Source: Bacillus sp. NTK034
GTDB taxonomy: Bacteria; Bacillota; Bacilli; Bacillales; Cytobacillaceae
DNA length: 64,000 nucleotides
Reading direction: 5' to 3'
Assembly: GCF_017303275.1 (NCBI RefSeq)
Contig: NZ_JAFKOJ010000005.1
Location: 1 to 64,000, forward strand
Position 1 is the stretch's first letter. Every line of letters begins with the position of its first letter. Of this stretch, positions 43,987-53,327 are shown one piece after another. A program made the translations under genes and the position numbers. The notes beneath the pieces were generated by a model. The model did not search any database. It was not told where the DNA came from and saw only the letters and a program-made list of their open reading frames with translations.

Positions 43987-45993
43987 TTAAAACCGCCCTT
44001 TATGCTCCTCAAATACCTTCTTCACTTTTTCCACTACCACTTTCGATCCGCCGCTGTTTTCAACGCCCTCCATCATCATCGCAATGAGCAGCTTAGGAGA
44101 CTGCGGATTGTAGGCAACGAACAGACCATTCTCCTGGCCTTTTTCATCCGCACTTTTCTTCAGCTCGGCGGTTCCGGTTTTCCCAGCCAGCGGGTAATCT
44201 TTCATATAAGCCGTACGGCCGGTTCCGCTGGGATCCTGAATGACTTTAGCCATTGCGGCTGCCACCGTATTCGCAGTTTCTTCGCTCATCACGCCTTCTT
44301 TCAGCACCTGTCCTTTTTCCTCTTCTTCCAGGAGAACAGGCTTGATCATGGAGCCTTTATTGATAAAAGGTGTATATGAAGCAGCAAGATGGACAATGCT
44401 CATTTCCACCTGGCCCTGGCCATAGCCGGAATCAGCCAGCAGGATTTCTGTGTCCAGGCCGCCAATCTTGGATTGTTCAAGCGGGAATGCGTATGGAATT
44501 TCCTCTTCAAACGCGAATTTCTTGAGCCCGGCTGAAAACTTTTCTTTTCCCAGCTCAAGGGCCTGCTGGGCAAAATAGATATTATCCGAATACATCATCG
44601 CTTTTTCAAAGTTAACCGGCCCGCCCGGATCTTTGACACGGGTGACTTTATAGCCGCCCCATGAACTGTCCTTCTGCCATTGGAGGCCGCTGACCTTAAT
44701 CGTTTCATCAAGCGTTAGTGTCCCTTCTGTCAGTCCGACTGCGCCTGTCAGCGGCTTCATCACTGAACCTGGCGCATAGGTTTGCTTAAATCGCGTCAGA
44801 AGCGGCATGTCCTTATTGCCTTCAATTGCCTTCCACTCATCCGCGGTAAATCCAAGTGAAGCCTGGTTCGGGTCAAAGCTCGGGCTGCTGACGAGAGCCA
44901 GTGTATTTCCGGTAACCGGATCAATCGCTGCTGCGGTTCCCGGCTTTCCTCCCAGCTCTGTGTAGAGTGACCTCTGCAGGTTCATGTCGATGGTAAGCTG
45001 AATAGTTTCACCATTCTCTACCGGCTTTTCAGCGAGAACCACTTCAGAACCGTCTTTCTTTTGGATGCCGATTTTGATTCCGTTCGAACCCTTCAAGCGC
45101 TCCTCAAGGACCTGTTCAAGCCCTCTTTTTCCAATTATATCAGTGCTTGAATAACCTTCACGCTCTTTCATTTCATCTGCTGTAATCTGTCCAACATAAC
45201 CGATTAGATGGGCTGCTGATTCACCCATAGGGTAGACTCTGCCTTTTACATCCTGTTTCAGCACGCCTTTTAGCGCAAAGACCTTGCTGAGCGTTGCCTG
45301 ATCATCCGGGGATACCTTTTTAATAGGCACAAAGTAGCCCGGCTGCACCCAGCTGGCATTCAGGCTTTTATTAATCTGCTCTTCAGACATTCCCAGGGCT
45401 GAAGACAAACCTTTGATAGTCTGCTCCTTTTGATCACCCATTTGTTCTGGAACAACACCAATTTCGTATAGGGTGCCATTTAAAGCAAGCGGGTCACCTG
45501 TCCGGTCGACAATATCCCCGCGCTGTGCCGGAACAGTTGAATAACTGATTTTATCCTCCTGCCCCAGCTCCGGGAAAATATAAGTCGTATCCCAGGCAAC
45601 AAACCAATTGTCTACCTCTTCCTTTTCTTCCTTCACAAGCTTGGCATCATGGGTAAATTCTATCTTGCCGGCTGCACTATCCATGCTTGCTGAAAAAGGA
45701 AAACTTGCATTTTCTTCTTTTTTATATTCCTTTTCCATATCCGGCTTGTATGCCACCTTCAGATTATTTATCTCTAAATCCTTATAAACCTTTTCATAAC
45801 GGGCTGCAAAATCCTTTTTACTGATCGACTGCTTTGCATCCTTCGACAGGAATTCATACATCTTCTCAAACTCCTGCTTATTCCAGTGCTCCACATACTG
45901 CGAAAAGCGATCCTGCGGCTTAATTTCCTTATTGCATCCGCTCAAAGCGGCCAAAACCAGGACAGTAAAAACAAAATACAGAACCTTTCTCAT
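43987..45993 (-). CDS. pbpC: Class B penicillin-binding protein, PbpC/PBP3-like (MecA-N domain)
   Basis: A 668-residue lipoprotein (LAALSGCNK lipobox at about residues 16-20). A MecA-N/NTF2-like domain (about 30-140, HWNKQEFEKMYEFL) and a dimerisation domain (PAQRGDIVDRTGDPLALNG) precede the transpeptidase domain. Active-site motifs are SVMK in YAPGSVMKPL, SDN in MYSDNIYFAQQ and KTGT in LAGKTGTAEL. The enzyme crosslinks peptidoglycan outside the membrane. The same architecture is found in B. subtilis PBP3 and MecA; the presence of a beta-lactam-resistance phenotype cannot be judged. No regulator is adjacent. Confidence 0.92.
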   Translation of the reverse strand: MRKVLYFVFTVLVLAALSGCNKEIKPQDRFSQYVEHWNKQEFEKMYEFLSKDAKQSISKKDFAARYEKVYKDLEINNLKVAYKPDMEKEYKKEENASFPFSASMDSAAGKIEFTHDAKLVKEEKEEVDNWFVAWDTTYIFPELGQEDKISYSTVPAQRGDIVDRTGDPLALNGTLYEIGVVPEQMGDQKEQTIKGLSSALGMSEEQINKSLNASWVQPGYFVPIKKVSPDDQATLSKVFALKGVLKQDVKGRVYPMGESAAHLIGYVGQITADEMKEREGYSSTDIIGKRGLEQVLEERLKGSNGIKIGIQKKDGSEVVLAEKPVENGETIQLTIDMNLQRSLYTELGGKPGTAAAIDPVTGNTLALVSSPSFDPNQASLGFTADEWKAIEGNKDMPLLTRFKQTYAPGSVMKPLTGAVGLTEGTLTLDETIKVSGLQWQKDSSWGGYKVTRVKDPGGPVNFEKAMMYSDNIYFAQQALELGKEKFSAGLKKFAFEEEIPYAFPLEQSKIGGLDTEILLADSGYGQGQVEMSIVHLAASYTPFINKGSMIKPVLLEEEEKGQVLKEGVMSEETANTVAAAMAKVIQDPSGTGRTAYMKDYPLAGKTGTAELKKSADEKGQENGLFVAYNPQSPKLLIAMMMEGVENSGGSKVVVEKVKKVFEEHKGRF

Positions 45994-46077
45994 AAATCAC
46001 CCTCCCTGTTACTATATTATCATTTAATTGGAGAAATTTCCTAGTGACAGGTACCACCCGAATTTTGTCGAAATCCA

Positions 46078-46110
46078 AAAGGGGACCTCACATCTAAGTG
46101 AAGTCCCCAA
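46078..46110 (-). terminator. Terminator of the ascorbate-type PTS operon
   Basis: GGGGACYTCAC and GTGARGTCCCC pair with one mismatch, and minus-strand RNA continues UUUUGGAUUU. Confidence 0.75.
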
Positions 46111-46121
46111 AAGGTTATAAA

Positions 46122-47384
46122 TTAAGAAAATAGTTTAATAAGGAAGCTCAATAAAATCCCTACTACCCCAAAGTCCGAGTCTCCAAAGGTAGTTCCTTCA
46201 AATCCAAGTGACCCAAGAACCGGAAGCAATAAGGCCGGAAGGAAAGAGATTAATAGACCGTTGGCAAATGAACCGATCATCGCTCCACGTCTGCCCCCAG
46301 TTGCATTTCCGAATACCCCTGCCGCCGCACCTGTGAAGAAGTGCGGAATCAGGCCTGGCACAATTATTTTCAGGCCGAATAATGGAAGAAGGAACATGGA
46401 AAGCAAGCCAGCTACGAAGCTGAATAGGAATCCGATAATAACTGCATTTGGAGCAAAAGGGAACACTGCCGGGCAATCAAGGGCAGGCTTCGCATCTTTT
46501 ACCACCTTATCAGCGATTCCTTTAAAAGCTGGAACGATTTCTGCAATCAGCATCCGCACACCGGCAAGGACCACATATACACCAGCTGCAAAGGTAATGG
46601 CCTGCATGAGCGAGAATACAAGGAAGTTAACTCCGCCGCTCAATTCAGATTCTACATAGCCTTTTCCGGCGATCGGCGCCACAACCAGGAAGAGAATCGT
46701 CATTGTCAGAGACATCGCAACCGAAGTATCGCGCAGGAATCCAAGTGATTTTGGCACTTTGATATCCTCCGTCGATTTGGATTTATCCCCTACACGCTTT
46801 CCAATAAAGCCGGAAACAAAGTAGCCGAAAGATCCAAAGTGGCCGACCGCTATGCTGTCATTGCCAGTGATCTCGCGTACATACGGCTGGACAAGCGCAG
46901 GCATGAATACCATTAATAGTCCCAGAATAATAGACCCGATAATGATCAGCGGAAGCCCTGTCACTCCGCCGGTTGCAAATACTGCTGAAATCAGGCAGGC
47001 CATGAATAAAGTATGATGGCCGGTTAGGAAAATATATTTAAACGGTGTAAAACGGGCAATTATTATGTTCATGACCATCCCGAAAAGCATGATCATCGCG
47101 GTTTCCTTCCCAAATGTCTGCTGGGCGATCGCAACGATGGCTTCGTTGTTCGGAATAACGCCCTGAATATGAAAGGCTTTTTCAAACATTTTTCCGAAAA
47201 TATCAAGTGAACCTATTAAGATGCTTGCTCCTCCATTGAGGATGAGAAAACCCATGATCGTTTTAAGCGTGCCTGATATAACATCAGCAATTCCCTTCTT
47301 CTGCAAAAGCAAGCCAAACAAGGCGAATAAACCAACCAGGATGGCGGGCGTGCCCAATATATCATTCATGATGAAATCAAACAT
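46122..47384 (-). CDS. ulaA: PTS ascorbate-type EIIC (UlaA/SgaT)
   Basis: A 420-residue membrane protein with about ten segments. The N-terminus MFDFIMNDILGTPAILVGLFALFGLLLQKK, the FLILNGGASIL segment and the C-terminal FTGAAAGVFGNATGGRRGAMIGSFANGLLISFLPALL block are strongly UlaA-like. It moves a sugar acid across the membrane while EIIB phosphorylates it; L-ascorbate is the known substrate. No ascorbate-6-phosphate lactonase gene follows, so the substrate may differ. Last gene of the operon. Confidence 0.9.
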   Translation of the reverse strand: MFDFIMNDILGTPAILVGLFALFGLLLQKKGIADVISGTLKTIMGFLILNGGASILIGSLDIFGKMFEKAFHIQGVIPNNEAIVAIAQQTFGKETAMIMLFGMVMNIIIARFTPFKYIFLTGHHTLFMACLISAVFATGGVTGLPLIIIGSIILGLLMVFMPALVQPYVREITGNDSIAVGHFGSFGYFVSGFIGKRVGDKSKSTEDIKVPKSLGFLRDTSVAMSLTMTILFLVVAPIAGKGYVESELSGGVNFLVFSLMQAITFAAGVYVVLAGVRMLIAEIVPAFKGIADKVVKDAKPALDCPAVFPFAPNAVIIGFLFSFVAGLLSMFLLPLFGLKIIVPGLIPHFFTGAAAGVFGNATGGRRGAMIGSFANGLLISFLPALLLPVLGSLGFEGTTFGDSDFGVVGILLSFLIKLFS

Positions 47385-47473
47385 GTTTACCCCTCCTTTT
47401 TAAATCCTCTGTATCTATCTTTCATCTAACCAGTTTACAGGTTATAATGTATTTGTTCTTTTTATTTTTCAGC

Positions 47474-47501
47474 GGGCGAGTCTATCGCCTGCTCTTTTTT
47501 T
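47474..47501. terminator. Hairpin between EIIB and EIIC genes
   Basis: AGCGGGCGA and TCGCCTGCT pair around GTCTA, followed on the plus strand by CTTTTTTT. On the minus strand the flank is A-rich rather than U-rich. It sits inside the PTS operon and may attenuate or protect the mRNA; a plus-strand terminator without an obvious target is the alternative. Confidence 0.45.
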
Positions 47502-47506
47502 CTCTA

Positions 47507-47776
47507 TTATGATAAATGTGATTCCAATGCGGCTTTTAGCTCGTTCTGGTCAAGGATGTTTGTCAGACCAATGATTGTTCTTGTTCCGTCATCCAAAGTG
47601 GAAATCAGGTCTTTAGATCCCAGATAGATATCCGCTTTTTCAGATTTAGCCGTTGTTAAATCGGTATGTGAAACGTCTGCTTCCACTCCCAGCTGGCTTA
47701 AAACTGTTTTCACATTCATTTCTACGATAAAGCTGCTTCCAAGTCCGTTTCCGCATACTACCAGAATTTTTTTCAT
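47507..47776 (-). CDS. ulaB: PTS ascorbate-type EIIB (UlaB)
   Basis: An 89-residue cytosolic domain protein. MKKILVVCGNGLGSSFIVEMNV carries the phosphorylated Cys at residue 8 in the VCGNGLGSS loop. It takes phosphate from EIIA and gives it to the sugar in EIIC. It lies 13 bases after the PRD-regulator gene and 122 bases before ulaA. No separate EIIA gene is present; the regulator's C-terminal EIIA domain is the only local donor. Confidence 0.92.
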   Translation of the reverse strand: MKKILVVCGNGLGSSFIVEMNVKTVLSQLGVEADVSHTDLTTAKSEKADIYLGSKDLISTLDDGTRTIIGLTNILDQNELKAALESHLS

Positions 47777-47789
47777 TTTTATTTCCTCC

Positions 47790-49907
47790 TTAGTCTTGTG
47801 AATATTGATTAATAATTTCTATTACGCCAGCTGCTGTATCCACATTCTGCAGCTTTTCAAGGTTATCGCTGTCAGACAGCATTTTGGAAAGCTGGGATAA
47901 TGCTTTTAAATGGGTTTCATTATCGATGGCTGCCAGCACAAAGAATAATCTTACCTGATGCTCCGGCTTTTCCGAAAAAGCACAGCTTTCCTTTAATTGC
48001 AGGAAGCTCATTCCCAGCTTGTTCACGCCAGCTTCAGGGCGGGCATGAGGAAGGGCAATTCCAGGCGCGATGACGATATATGGTCCCATTTCATTTACGT
48101 TTTCAATCATGGCATCAATGTAATTCCGGCTGATGGATTGATCGGCCAATAACGGCTGTGACGCCATTTGCAGTGCTTCCTGCCAGCTTGCAGCCGAATC
48201 TGCAAATTGAATTTTATCGGCGGTTAAAACTTCATTTAACATTGGCTTTTGGTCCACCTCACTTTTGGCTTCTTTATTCGATTGATGGTAGGCTTTCAAT
48301 TCCTGGATCAGCATGCTTTCGTCTTTTATATCTGCATGCTTCCGGATAATGTCCATCAATGCCTCTATGTTTTCTGATTTCGGCCTTTTTTCTGATGCCT
48401 GAACCTGCTTAAGCAGAGATTCCTTCTCGGACGGGTTAAGAATCGGATTTACAATAAACACCGGTACATTTTTCCGGGATACTGGCGTGGTCGAAATGAC
48501 AAAGTCCAAATCAGCCAGGGACGCTTTCTCATATTCACGGACGGTGTATACATTCGCCACATCGACAAACGGCATGAGATCTTCAATTTGCTTCTGCAGG
48601 ATTCGGGACGTACCGATTCCGCTGGCACACACCACAGCCGCTTTTTTGCGGGCTTCCACCCTTACACCTTCTTTATCAATCCAGCCTCCAAAGTGCATCG
48701 CAATATAGGCCGCTTCATCATCCGATACTTTCTTCCCAAGTACGTACTCAAAATGATGAACCACTTTTTTGGTTAGTATAAACAGATCCTGATAAGAATC
48801 CTGTACAGATTTGGATAATGGATTCTCCAGTTCAATCCCATACTTGATTCGGAAATAAGCCGGTTTTAAATGAATCAATAAATTCCGTTCAAGATCCTTC
48901 CGATTTTGAAAAAACACACAGGCATATTTTTGAAAATCATCGACCATTCTTACTGCCATTGATTTGAGGATATCAAGGTCCTGATTTTCCAGCTCATGTG
49001 TATCATAGTCGCTTATTTTCGCACCTAACAGGTAGGTTGCAAGATAGCAGGCTTCATCGTCAGGAACCTCAAGCTGGAAACCGCTTTCAATTTTCCTGCA
49101 AATAAATCGAGCAGCATTGTACTCTTTCGTTTCTTTAATGACCTGTTTTTCAACAGGATCCATCTTAATGTATTTCCCCTGGTTAAACCTTTTGATGAGC
49201 ATAAATATATGGGCGCTTAGCGTCTCCATCACTTCATCTGTGTAATGAACACCGGAATAGGATTCACTTTCATTCAGAATCTCATAGATCGTTTCTAAAT
49301 CCGTACGCTGAAACATTTCTGGCGACAGGCCCGGCGTGTCCTGGATGGTTAACTGAACTTCGGATAATAAATCGTTCCACCCTCGATTGGTTAAAACCTG
49401 TGTTAAGCAGTAAATCAGCATTTTCCGTTTATCCTGCTCATCGCCGGCAATATAGTAGCCAGAAGGTTTATGGAAATTCAACTGAACCTTAAACTGGTTA
49501 AGCTGCTTTTTTAATTCCTTGATATCTGCCAGAAGCGTACTCCTGCTGACACCCAGCTTATCCATCAGATCCTGCAGATAAATGGTTTTCTCGCGGGTCA
49601 GGATGAGGATGGCAGTCCAGGCCATTCTTTCTTTTCGTGAAAACTCATAACCGGCAGCTTTATCAAATGAATGCAGCCGCTGTTTAATCTGCCGCTTTTC
49701 TTCTTCATCGAGAAAAAATCCAGCAGCCCGGACATACTTCAGCTCATCTAAACCCTGGTTTTTCAGCCAGCTATTAATTTTTTCAACATCATAATAAACA
49801 GTCCGCTTGGAAATCTGTAATTCTTCCATTAGCTCCTGCGGAGAAACATGTGAAGGCGCATGGACCATTTTCGTCAAAATCGCCATGCAGCGCTGGTCAA
49901 GAATCAT
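47790..49907 (-). CDS. PRD-type transcription regulator with fused EIIB and EIIA domains
   Basis: A 705-residue regulator from ATG 49907, which follows AAAGGAGG by ten bases; an upstream ATG would add 22 residues. Two N-terminal HTH units (about residues 8-65 and 90-140), two PRD domains (SAHIFMLIKRF; IAMHFGGW) with phosphorylatable histidines, an EIIB-like domain (VVCASGIGTSRIL) and a C-terminal EIIA domain (APGIALPHARPEAG, about 610-623) are in order. It belongs to the ManR/MtlR-type DNA-binding activators rather than BglG RNA antiterminators. Phosphorylation by HPr and by EIIB sets its activity. It probably switches on this operon. Confidence 0.88.
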   Translation of the reverse strand: MILDQRCMAILTKMVHAPSHVSPQELMEELQISKRTVYYDVEKINSWLKNQGLDELKYVRAAGFFLDEEEKRQIKQRLHSFDKAAGYEFSRKERMAWTAILILTREKTIYLQDLMDKLGVSRSTLLADIKELKKQLNQFKVQLNFHKPSGYYIAGDEQDKRKMLIYCLTQVLTNRGWNDLLSEVQLTIQDTPGLSPEMFQRTDLETIYEILNESESYSGVHYTDEVMETLSAHIFMLIKRFNQGKYIKMDPVEKQVIKETKEYNAARFICRKIESGFQLEVPDDEACYLATYLLGAKISDYDTHELENQDLDILKSMAVRMVDDFQKYACVFFQNRKDLERNLLIHLKPAYFRIKYGIELENPLSKSVQDSYQDLFILTKKVVHHFEYVLGKKVSDDEAAYIAMHFGGWIDKEGVRVEARKKAAVVCASGIGTSRILQKQIEDLMPFVDVANVYTVREYEKASLADLDFVISTTPVSRKNVPVFIVNPILNPSEKESLLKQVQASEKRPKSENIEALMDIIRKHADIKDESMLIQELKAYHQSNKEAKSEVDQKPMLNEVLTADKIQFADSAASWQEALQMASQPLLADQSISRNYIDAMIENVNEMGPYIVIAPGIALPHARPEAGVNKLGMSFLQLKESCAFSEKPEHQVRLFFVLAAIDNETHLKALSQLSKMLSDSDNLEKLQNVDTAAGVIEIINQYSQD

Positions 49908-49994
49908 CGGGAGCGCTCCTCCTTTAACTGATTCTAAATAGTAAGTTTGCAAAAAGTCAGACTCTAAATTCATCGAATTGTCTGCTTAATAGGT

Positions 49995-50022
49995 ATTATA
50001 CTCCTGTATTACAGAAAATGAA
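49995..50022 (-). promoter_or_regulatory. Likely promoter of the PTS operon
   Basis: On the minus strand TTCATT (50017-50022) and TATAAT (49995-50000) are 16 bases apart, about 90 bases ahead of the regulator ATG. Confidence 0.5.
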
Positions 50023-50078
50023 GTCCGAATTCTGTAAGGGTGTTTTTGCAAGAGTTGGACTCATATTAGCGGGACAAT

Positions 50079-50120
50079 AAAAAAAGCGAACTCGCAATTG
50101 GCGAATTTCGCTTTTAAAAA
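50079..50120 (-). terminator. Terminator of the lyase/ABC operon
   Basis: Minus-strand AAGCGAAATTCGC and GCGAGTTCGCTT pair with a single bulge, followed by TTTTTTT. It lies ten bases after the lyase stop. Confidence 0.88.
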
Positions 50121-50129
50121 AAACACTAG

Positions 50130-51620
50130 TCAAAACCTAAAGTTAATCAAATTCTCCCGCTTCTCCTTAAGCCCTCTCACAGTCCCCTCATAGCTCAGCA
50201 GATCCCCTGTGAGGGTTTCATTCCGATCCTTGATCATTCTCGAGACCTCATCCGGATTCGGTCCTCCCTGGAGGCTGCGGATCTGCACAAAGTATTCAGG
50301 AGAGATGATTTTCTTCCACTCCTCCTCTGTCAGGGAAACGGGAACATATCCCCGAATGACTTCATTTACATCCTCCACTTTCCAGTCGCACAGCTCTTTC
50401 TGTTCTTTCACGGTTTGTTTCGAAATATAGCTGGCAATGGAGTGGGCCTTCCGGAATGGGATGCTATAGTCTCTTGCCAGGGTGTCGGCCAATTCTGTGA
50501 TCGTGATGCACGACTTTTTTGCCATTTCTTTCGCATGGTCTTTATTGACTTTTAATGTGGCAATCACGGCATACATCAGCTTTAATACCCGATTCGCATT
50601 CGTAAAAGAACGGTACAGATGGGGCTGCAGGTCGTCTTCCGTATCAACGATATCGCCGAATGGCGTGTTATGAACCATGTTCATGGCTGCATATGCTTCA
50701 CCGTAGGCGCTGCTCGCAATGGACCTGGAATGCTCAATGGAAACCGGGTTCCTTTTTTGAGGCATAATGCTGCTCACCTGCACGTAAGGATCCGCCACCT
50801 GGAAGGTGCCAAACTCTCTTGTTACATGCTGAAGGAAATCCTGAATCCATCTGCCTGTATTCACCATGCAGGTCATAAGGGCGGATGACGTCTCCAGCAG
50901 GTAATCGGCTCCCGCAATCGAGTCATACGAGTTTTCAATAATTCCTTCAAACCCCAGTAAGTCACGGGTGCGATCCCTGCAAATCGGAAAGCCGGTCGTA
51001 GTAAGGGCAGCTGCACCCAGCGAGGATTTGTTAACGGTTTTATAGGCAGCCCACAGCCGTTTAATATCCCTCTGGAGGACATCATAGACAGCGAGTAGAT
51101 AATGCCCTAAAGTGGTCGGCTGGGCCGGCTGTGTATGGGTATAGCCGGTCATATAGGTTTCATTATGCTCTTCAGCCTGCTCCAGCAATGCCTCACTAAG
51201 CTGATAGGCACTTCCCAGAAGCTGCAGCAGATGTTCTCTTAGGACCAGTCTGTACATGGCAATGCCCATATCATTCCGGCTCCGGGCAATATGGATTTTC
51301 CCGGCCAATTCATCGCCGATCACTTCTCCAATTTTCGCTTCCATCATAAAGAAGAGATCTTCAAATTGAGGCTGATACGATATTGAACCGGTATCTGACA
51401 TGGCCACTTTATTGATGCCTTCCAGCATGGTTTTTGCTTCTTCTTCAGGAATGATCCCCTTTTCCGCCAGCATGATCACATGTGCCCGGTGAATATCGAA
51501 CATGACATGGAACAGATAGTCCCGCTGATCATTAAAAACGGGCATCAGCAGTTCTTCTGCATATGTTTTGCCGGGAAAGGCATGGCCTTCATTTTTAATA
51601 AACTCTTCTAATTTGCTCAT
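50130..51620 (-). CDS. Argininosuccinate-lyase-like enzyme (fumarase/aspartase superfamily)
   Basis: A 496-residue lyase. The superfamily signature SSIMPQKRNPVSIEH (about 282-296) contains the catalytic serine, and YTHTQPAQPTTLGHYLLAVYD (about 158-178) holds the histidine. In the substrate loop ARSRNDM replaces the usual RSRNDQ of ArgH, and the enzyme lacks an argG partner. The family releases fumarate by breaking a C-N bond. Encoded last in an ABC-importer operon with a ROK repressor, it probably degrades an imported N-succinyl-type or aspartate-conjugated compound (compare the related EDDS lyases) rather than making arginine. That substrate idea is inference; canonical ArgH is the alternative. 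Confidence 0.8.
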   Translation of the reverse strand: MSKLEEFIKNEGHAFPGKTYAEELLMPVFNDQRDYLFHVMFDIHRAHVIMLAEKGIIPEEEAKTMLEGINKVAMSDTGSISYQPQFEDLFFMMEAKIGEVIGDELAGKIHIARSRNDMGIAMYRLVLREHLLQLLGSAYQLSEALLEQAEEHNETYMTGYTHTQPAQPTTLGHYLLAVYDVLQRDIKRLWAAYKTVNKSSLGAAALTTTGFPICRDRTRDLLGFEGIIENSYDSIAGADYLLETSSALMTCMVNTGRWIQDFLQHVTREFGTFQVADPYVQVSSIMPQKRNPVSIEHSRSIASSAYGEAYAAMNMVHNTPFGDIVDTEDDLQPHLYRSFTNANRVLKLMYAVIATLKVNKDHAKEMAKKSCITITELADTLARDYSIPFRKAHSIASYISKQTVKEQKELCDWKVEDVNEVIRGYVPVSLTEEEWKKIISPEYFVQIRSLQGGPNPDEVSRMIKDRNETLTGDLLSYEGTVRGLKEKRENLINFRF

Positions 51621-51635
51621 CTTTTCAACTCCTTT

Positions 51636-53327
51636 TTAAGACAATGATTTTTCAGCCTTAACTCCAAAAAACTTGTTTGAAATGAACAGAACCAGTGCGA
51701 TTAAAGTAATCTGGATCATACCGTAAGCTGCCGCCTGGCCCATATTGAACATTCTCAGCTGATTCATAATCTCGATGGAAATAGGGCGGTTTGAAAGAGT
51801 GTACAGCAATACCGAAGTGGGAAATTCACCGACAGACTCCACAAAAGCCAGTAATGTCCCTGATAAAACCCCTGGCATAATAATCGGAAGGATTACTTTT
51901 CTGAACGTATAGAACCACTTTGCCCCAAGGCTTCTTGAGGCTTCTTCTATGGAATCATCCAATTGCTCCAATACAGCATTGGTGGATCTGACGACTAATG
52001 GAATATGGCGGATAAAATAGGCAAGCGGCAAAATCCAGAATGTACCGACGAGAATGTTGCCAAACGAGAAGATGGTCGGCTCATTAAAAGCAAAAATCAA
52101 ATTCATCCCGATAACGGTAGCCGGCAATGCCCATGGAATCATAACTAAAATATCCACAAAGCTTTTTCCGACAAATTTCCGTTTAACGAGTACATAGGAT
52201 GCCAATACCCCAAAGACCAGATTCCCGGCTGTAGCAATAACCGACAGGAGCAAGCTATTTTTCAATGGCTTGAATATGTTCGGATCCTGGAACAATAAAC
52301 GGTAGTTTTCAAAATTAAATACCGATGGATAGGTCTGCCATGTCCACGTTCCGTCCGGCACGAGCGATAGCAGGAGAATCGTGAAGTGCGGAAGCAGCAG
52401 AATGATGACTCCCACGATTCCTGTAAAGACCAGTATCCACTTCAAAACAGGATTATTGACTTCACTGCGATGGGCGCCAATTCCTTTAGATGCCATCCGG
52501 TAATCCTTGCGGTTTTGGTACCAGCGCATAAACAGCAGGAAGCTGATCGATACAACCGATAAAATAACCGATTGTGTGGCGGCCACTTCCATATCGCCAT
52601 TAATTTTCGAAAAATAAATCTGCAGGCTCAGCACCCTGAATCCTCCTGCCAGGAGAAACGGCGCACTGAAGGATGCCATTGAGATCATAAACACCAATAA
52701 AGATGCGGCTACAATAGCCGGTGTCAATAATGGAAAGGTTACTTTCCAGAACACTTTAAAACGGTTGGCCCCCAGATTGTACGCAGCTTCTTCAAGAGAT
52801 GGATCAATTTTATTAATGGCTGATGAAACAGTCATATAGAAATACACATACATAGTATATGCATGGACTATCAAAATGCCTGATATGCCGCCTATTTTGA
52901 ACGGCACTTCATCCAGCCCGAACAGGTCCTTAATGGCATTGGGAATCAATCCGGTTTCCCCATACAGGAACATGAACGCCATTACTCCTACCAGTGACGG
53001 CAGGACGATCGGCATGATGGCAGCCGATGCAAAGAAGCCTCTGCCCGGAAAATCATACCGGTTGAAAATGAATGCAAGCGGGATGCCGATCAGGGCACTG
53101 ACCAGGACACTTAATACCGAAATATATACAGAATTCCACAGGGCTTCCAGATTGGTCTTGGATTCCTGGGTAAAGAAGTCACTGTAATTCCCGAAGTTCA
53201 TGCTACCGTCTTTTTGAAGGCTCTCCATTATGGTCCGTAAAGAGGGATACAGAACATAAGCTATGAGTACCAGCAGGACCGGAATAAGGAGGAGCAGGGT
53301 CAGCCTCGTATCCCGATTTTTAATCAT
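51636..53327 (-). CDS. ABC transporter permease, fused two-unit type (Fe3+/polyamine/thiamine class)
   Basis: A 563-residue membrane protein with about 12 segments: two homologous permease halves in one chain. Each has an EAA loop that contacts the ATPase: EEAAYNLGANRFKVFWKV (about 176-193) and EEASRSLGAKWFYTFRKV (about 451-468). Fused permeases are typical of the AfuB/FbpB iron and 2-aminoethylphosphonate groups. The ATG overlaps the ATPase stop by four bases (ATGA), so translation is coupled. The substrate cannot be derived from the permease. Confidence 0.9.
   Translation of the reverse strand: MIKNRDTRLTLLLLIPVLLVLIAYVLYPSLRTIMESLQKDGSMNFGNYSDFFTQESKTNLEALWNSVYISVLSVLVSALIGIPLAFIFNRYDFPGRGFFASAAIMPIVLPSLVGVMAFMFLYGETGLIPNAIKDLFGLDEVPFKIGGISGILIVHAYTMYVYFYMTVSSAINKIDPSLEEAAYNLGANRFKVFWKVTFPLLTPAIVAASLLVFMISMASFSAPFLLAGGFRVLSLQIYFSKINGDMEVAATQSVILSVVSISFLLFMRWYQNRKDYRMASKGIGAHRSEVNNPVLKWILVFTGIVGVIILLLPHFTILLLSLVPDGTWTWQTYPSVFNFENYRLLFQDPNIFKPLKNSLLLSVIATAGNLVFGVLASYVLVKRKFVGKSFVDILVMIPWALPATVIGMNLIFAFNEPTIFSFGNILVGTFWILPLAYFIRHIPLVVRSTNAVLEQLDDSIEEASRSLGAKWFYTFRKVILPIIMPGVLSGTLLAFVESVGEFPTSVLLYTLSNRPISIEIMNQLRMFNMGQAAAYGMIQITLIALVLFISNKFFGVKAEKSLS

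Noticed and set aside
43849..44379. 176-residue plus-strand frame after the YfcC carrier
   Set aside because: It runs antisense into the PBP gene and across that gene's terminator.
47790..49907. BglG-type RNA antiterminator
   Set aside because: The N-terminus has DNA-binding HTH units rather than the CAT RNA-binding domain, and no RAT-like sequence was seen.
50130..51620. Assignment as ArgH of arginine biosynthesis
   Set aside because: Operon context is uptake and catabolism, argG is absent and the substrate loop differs.
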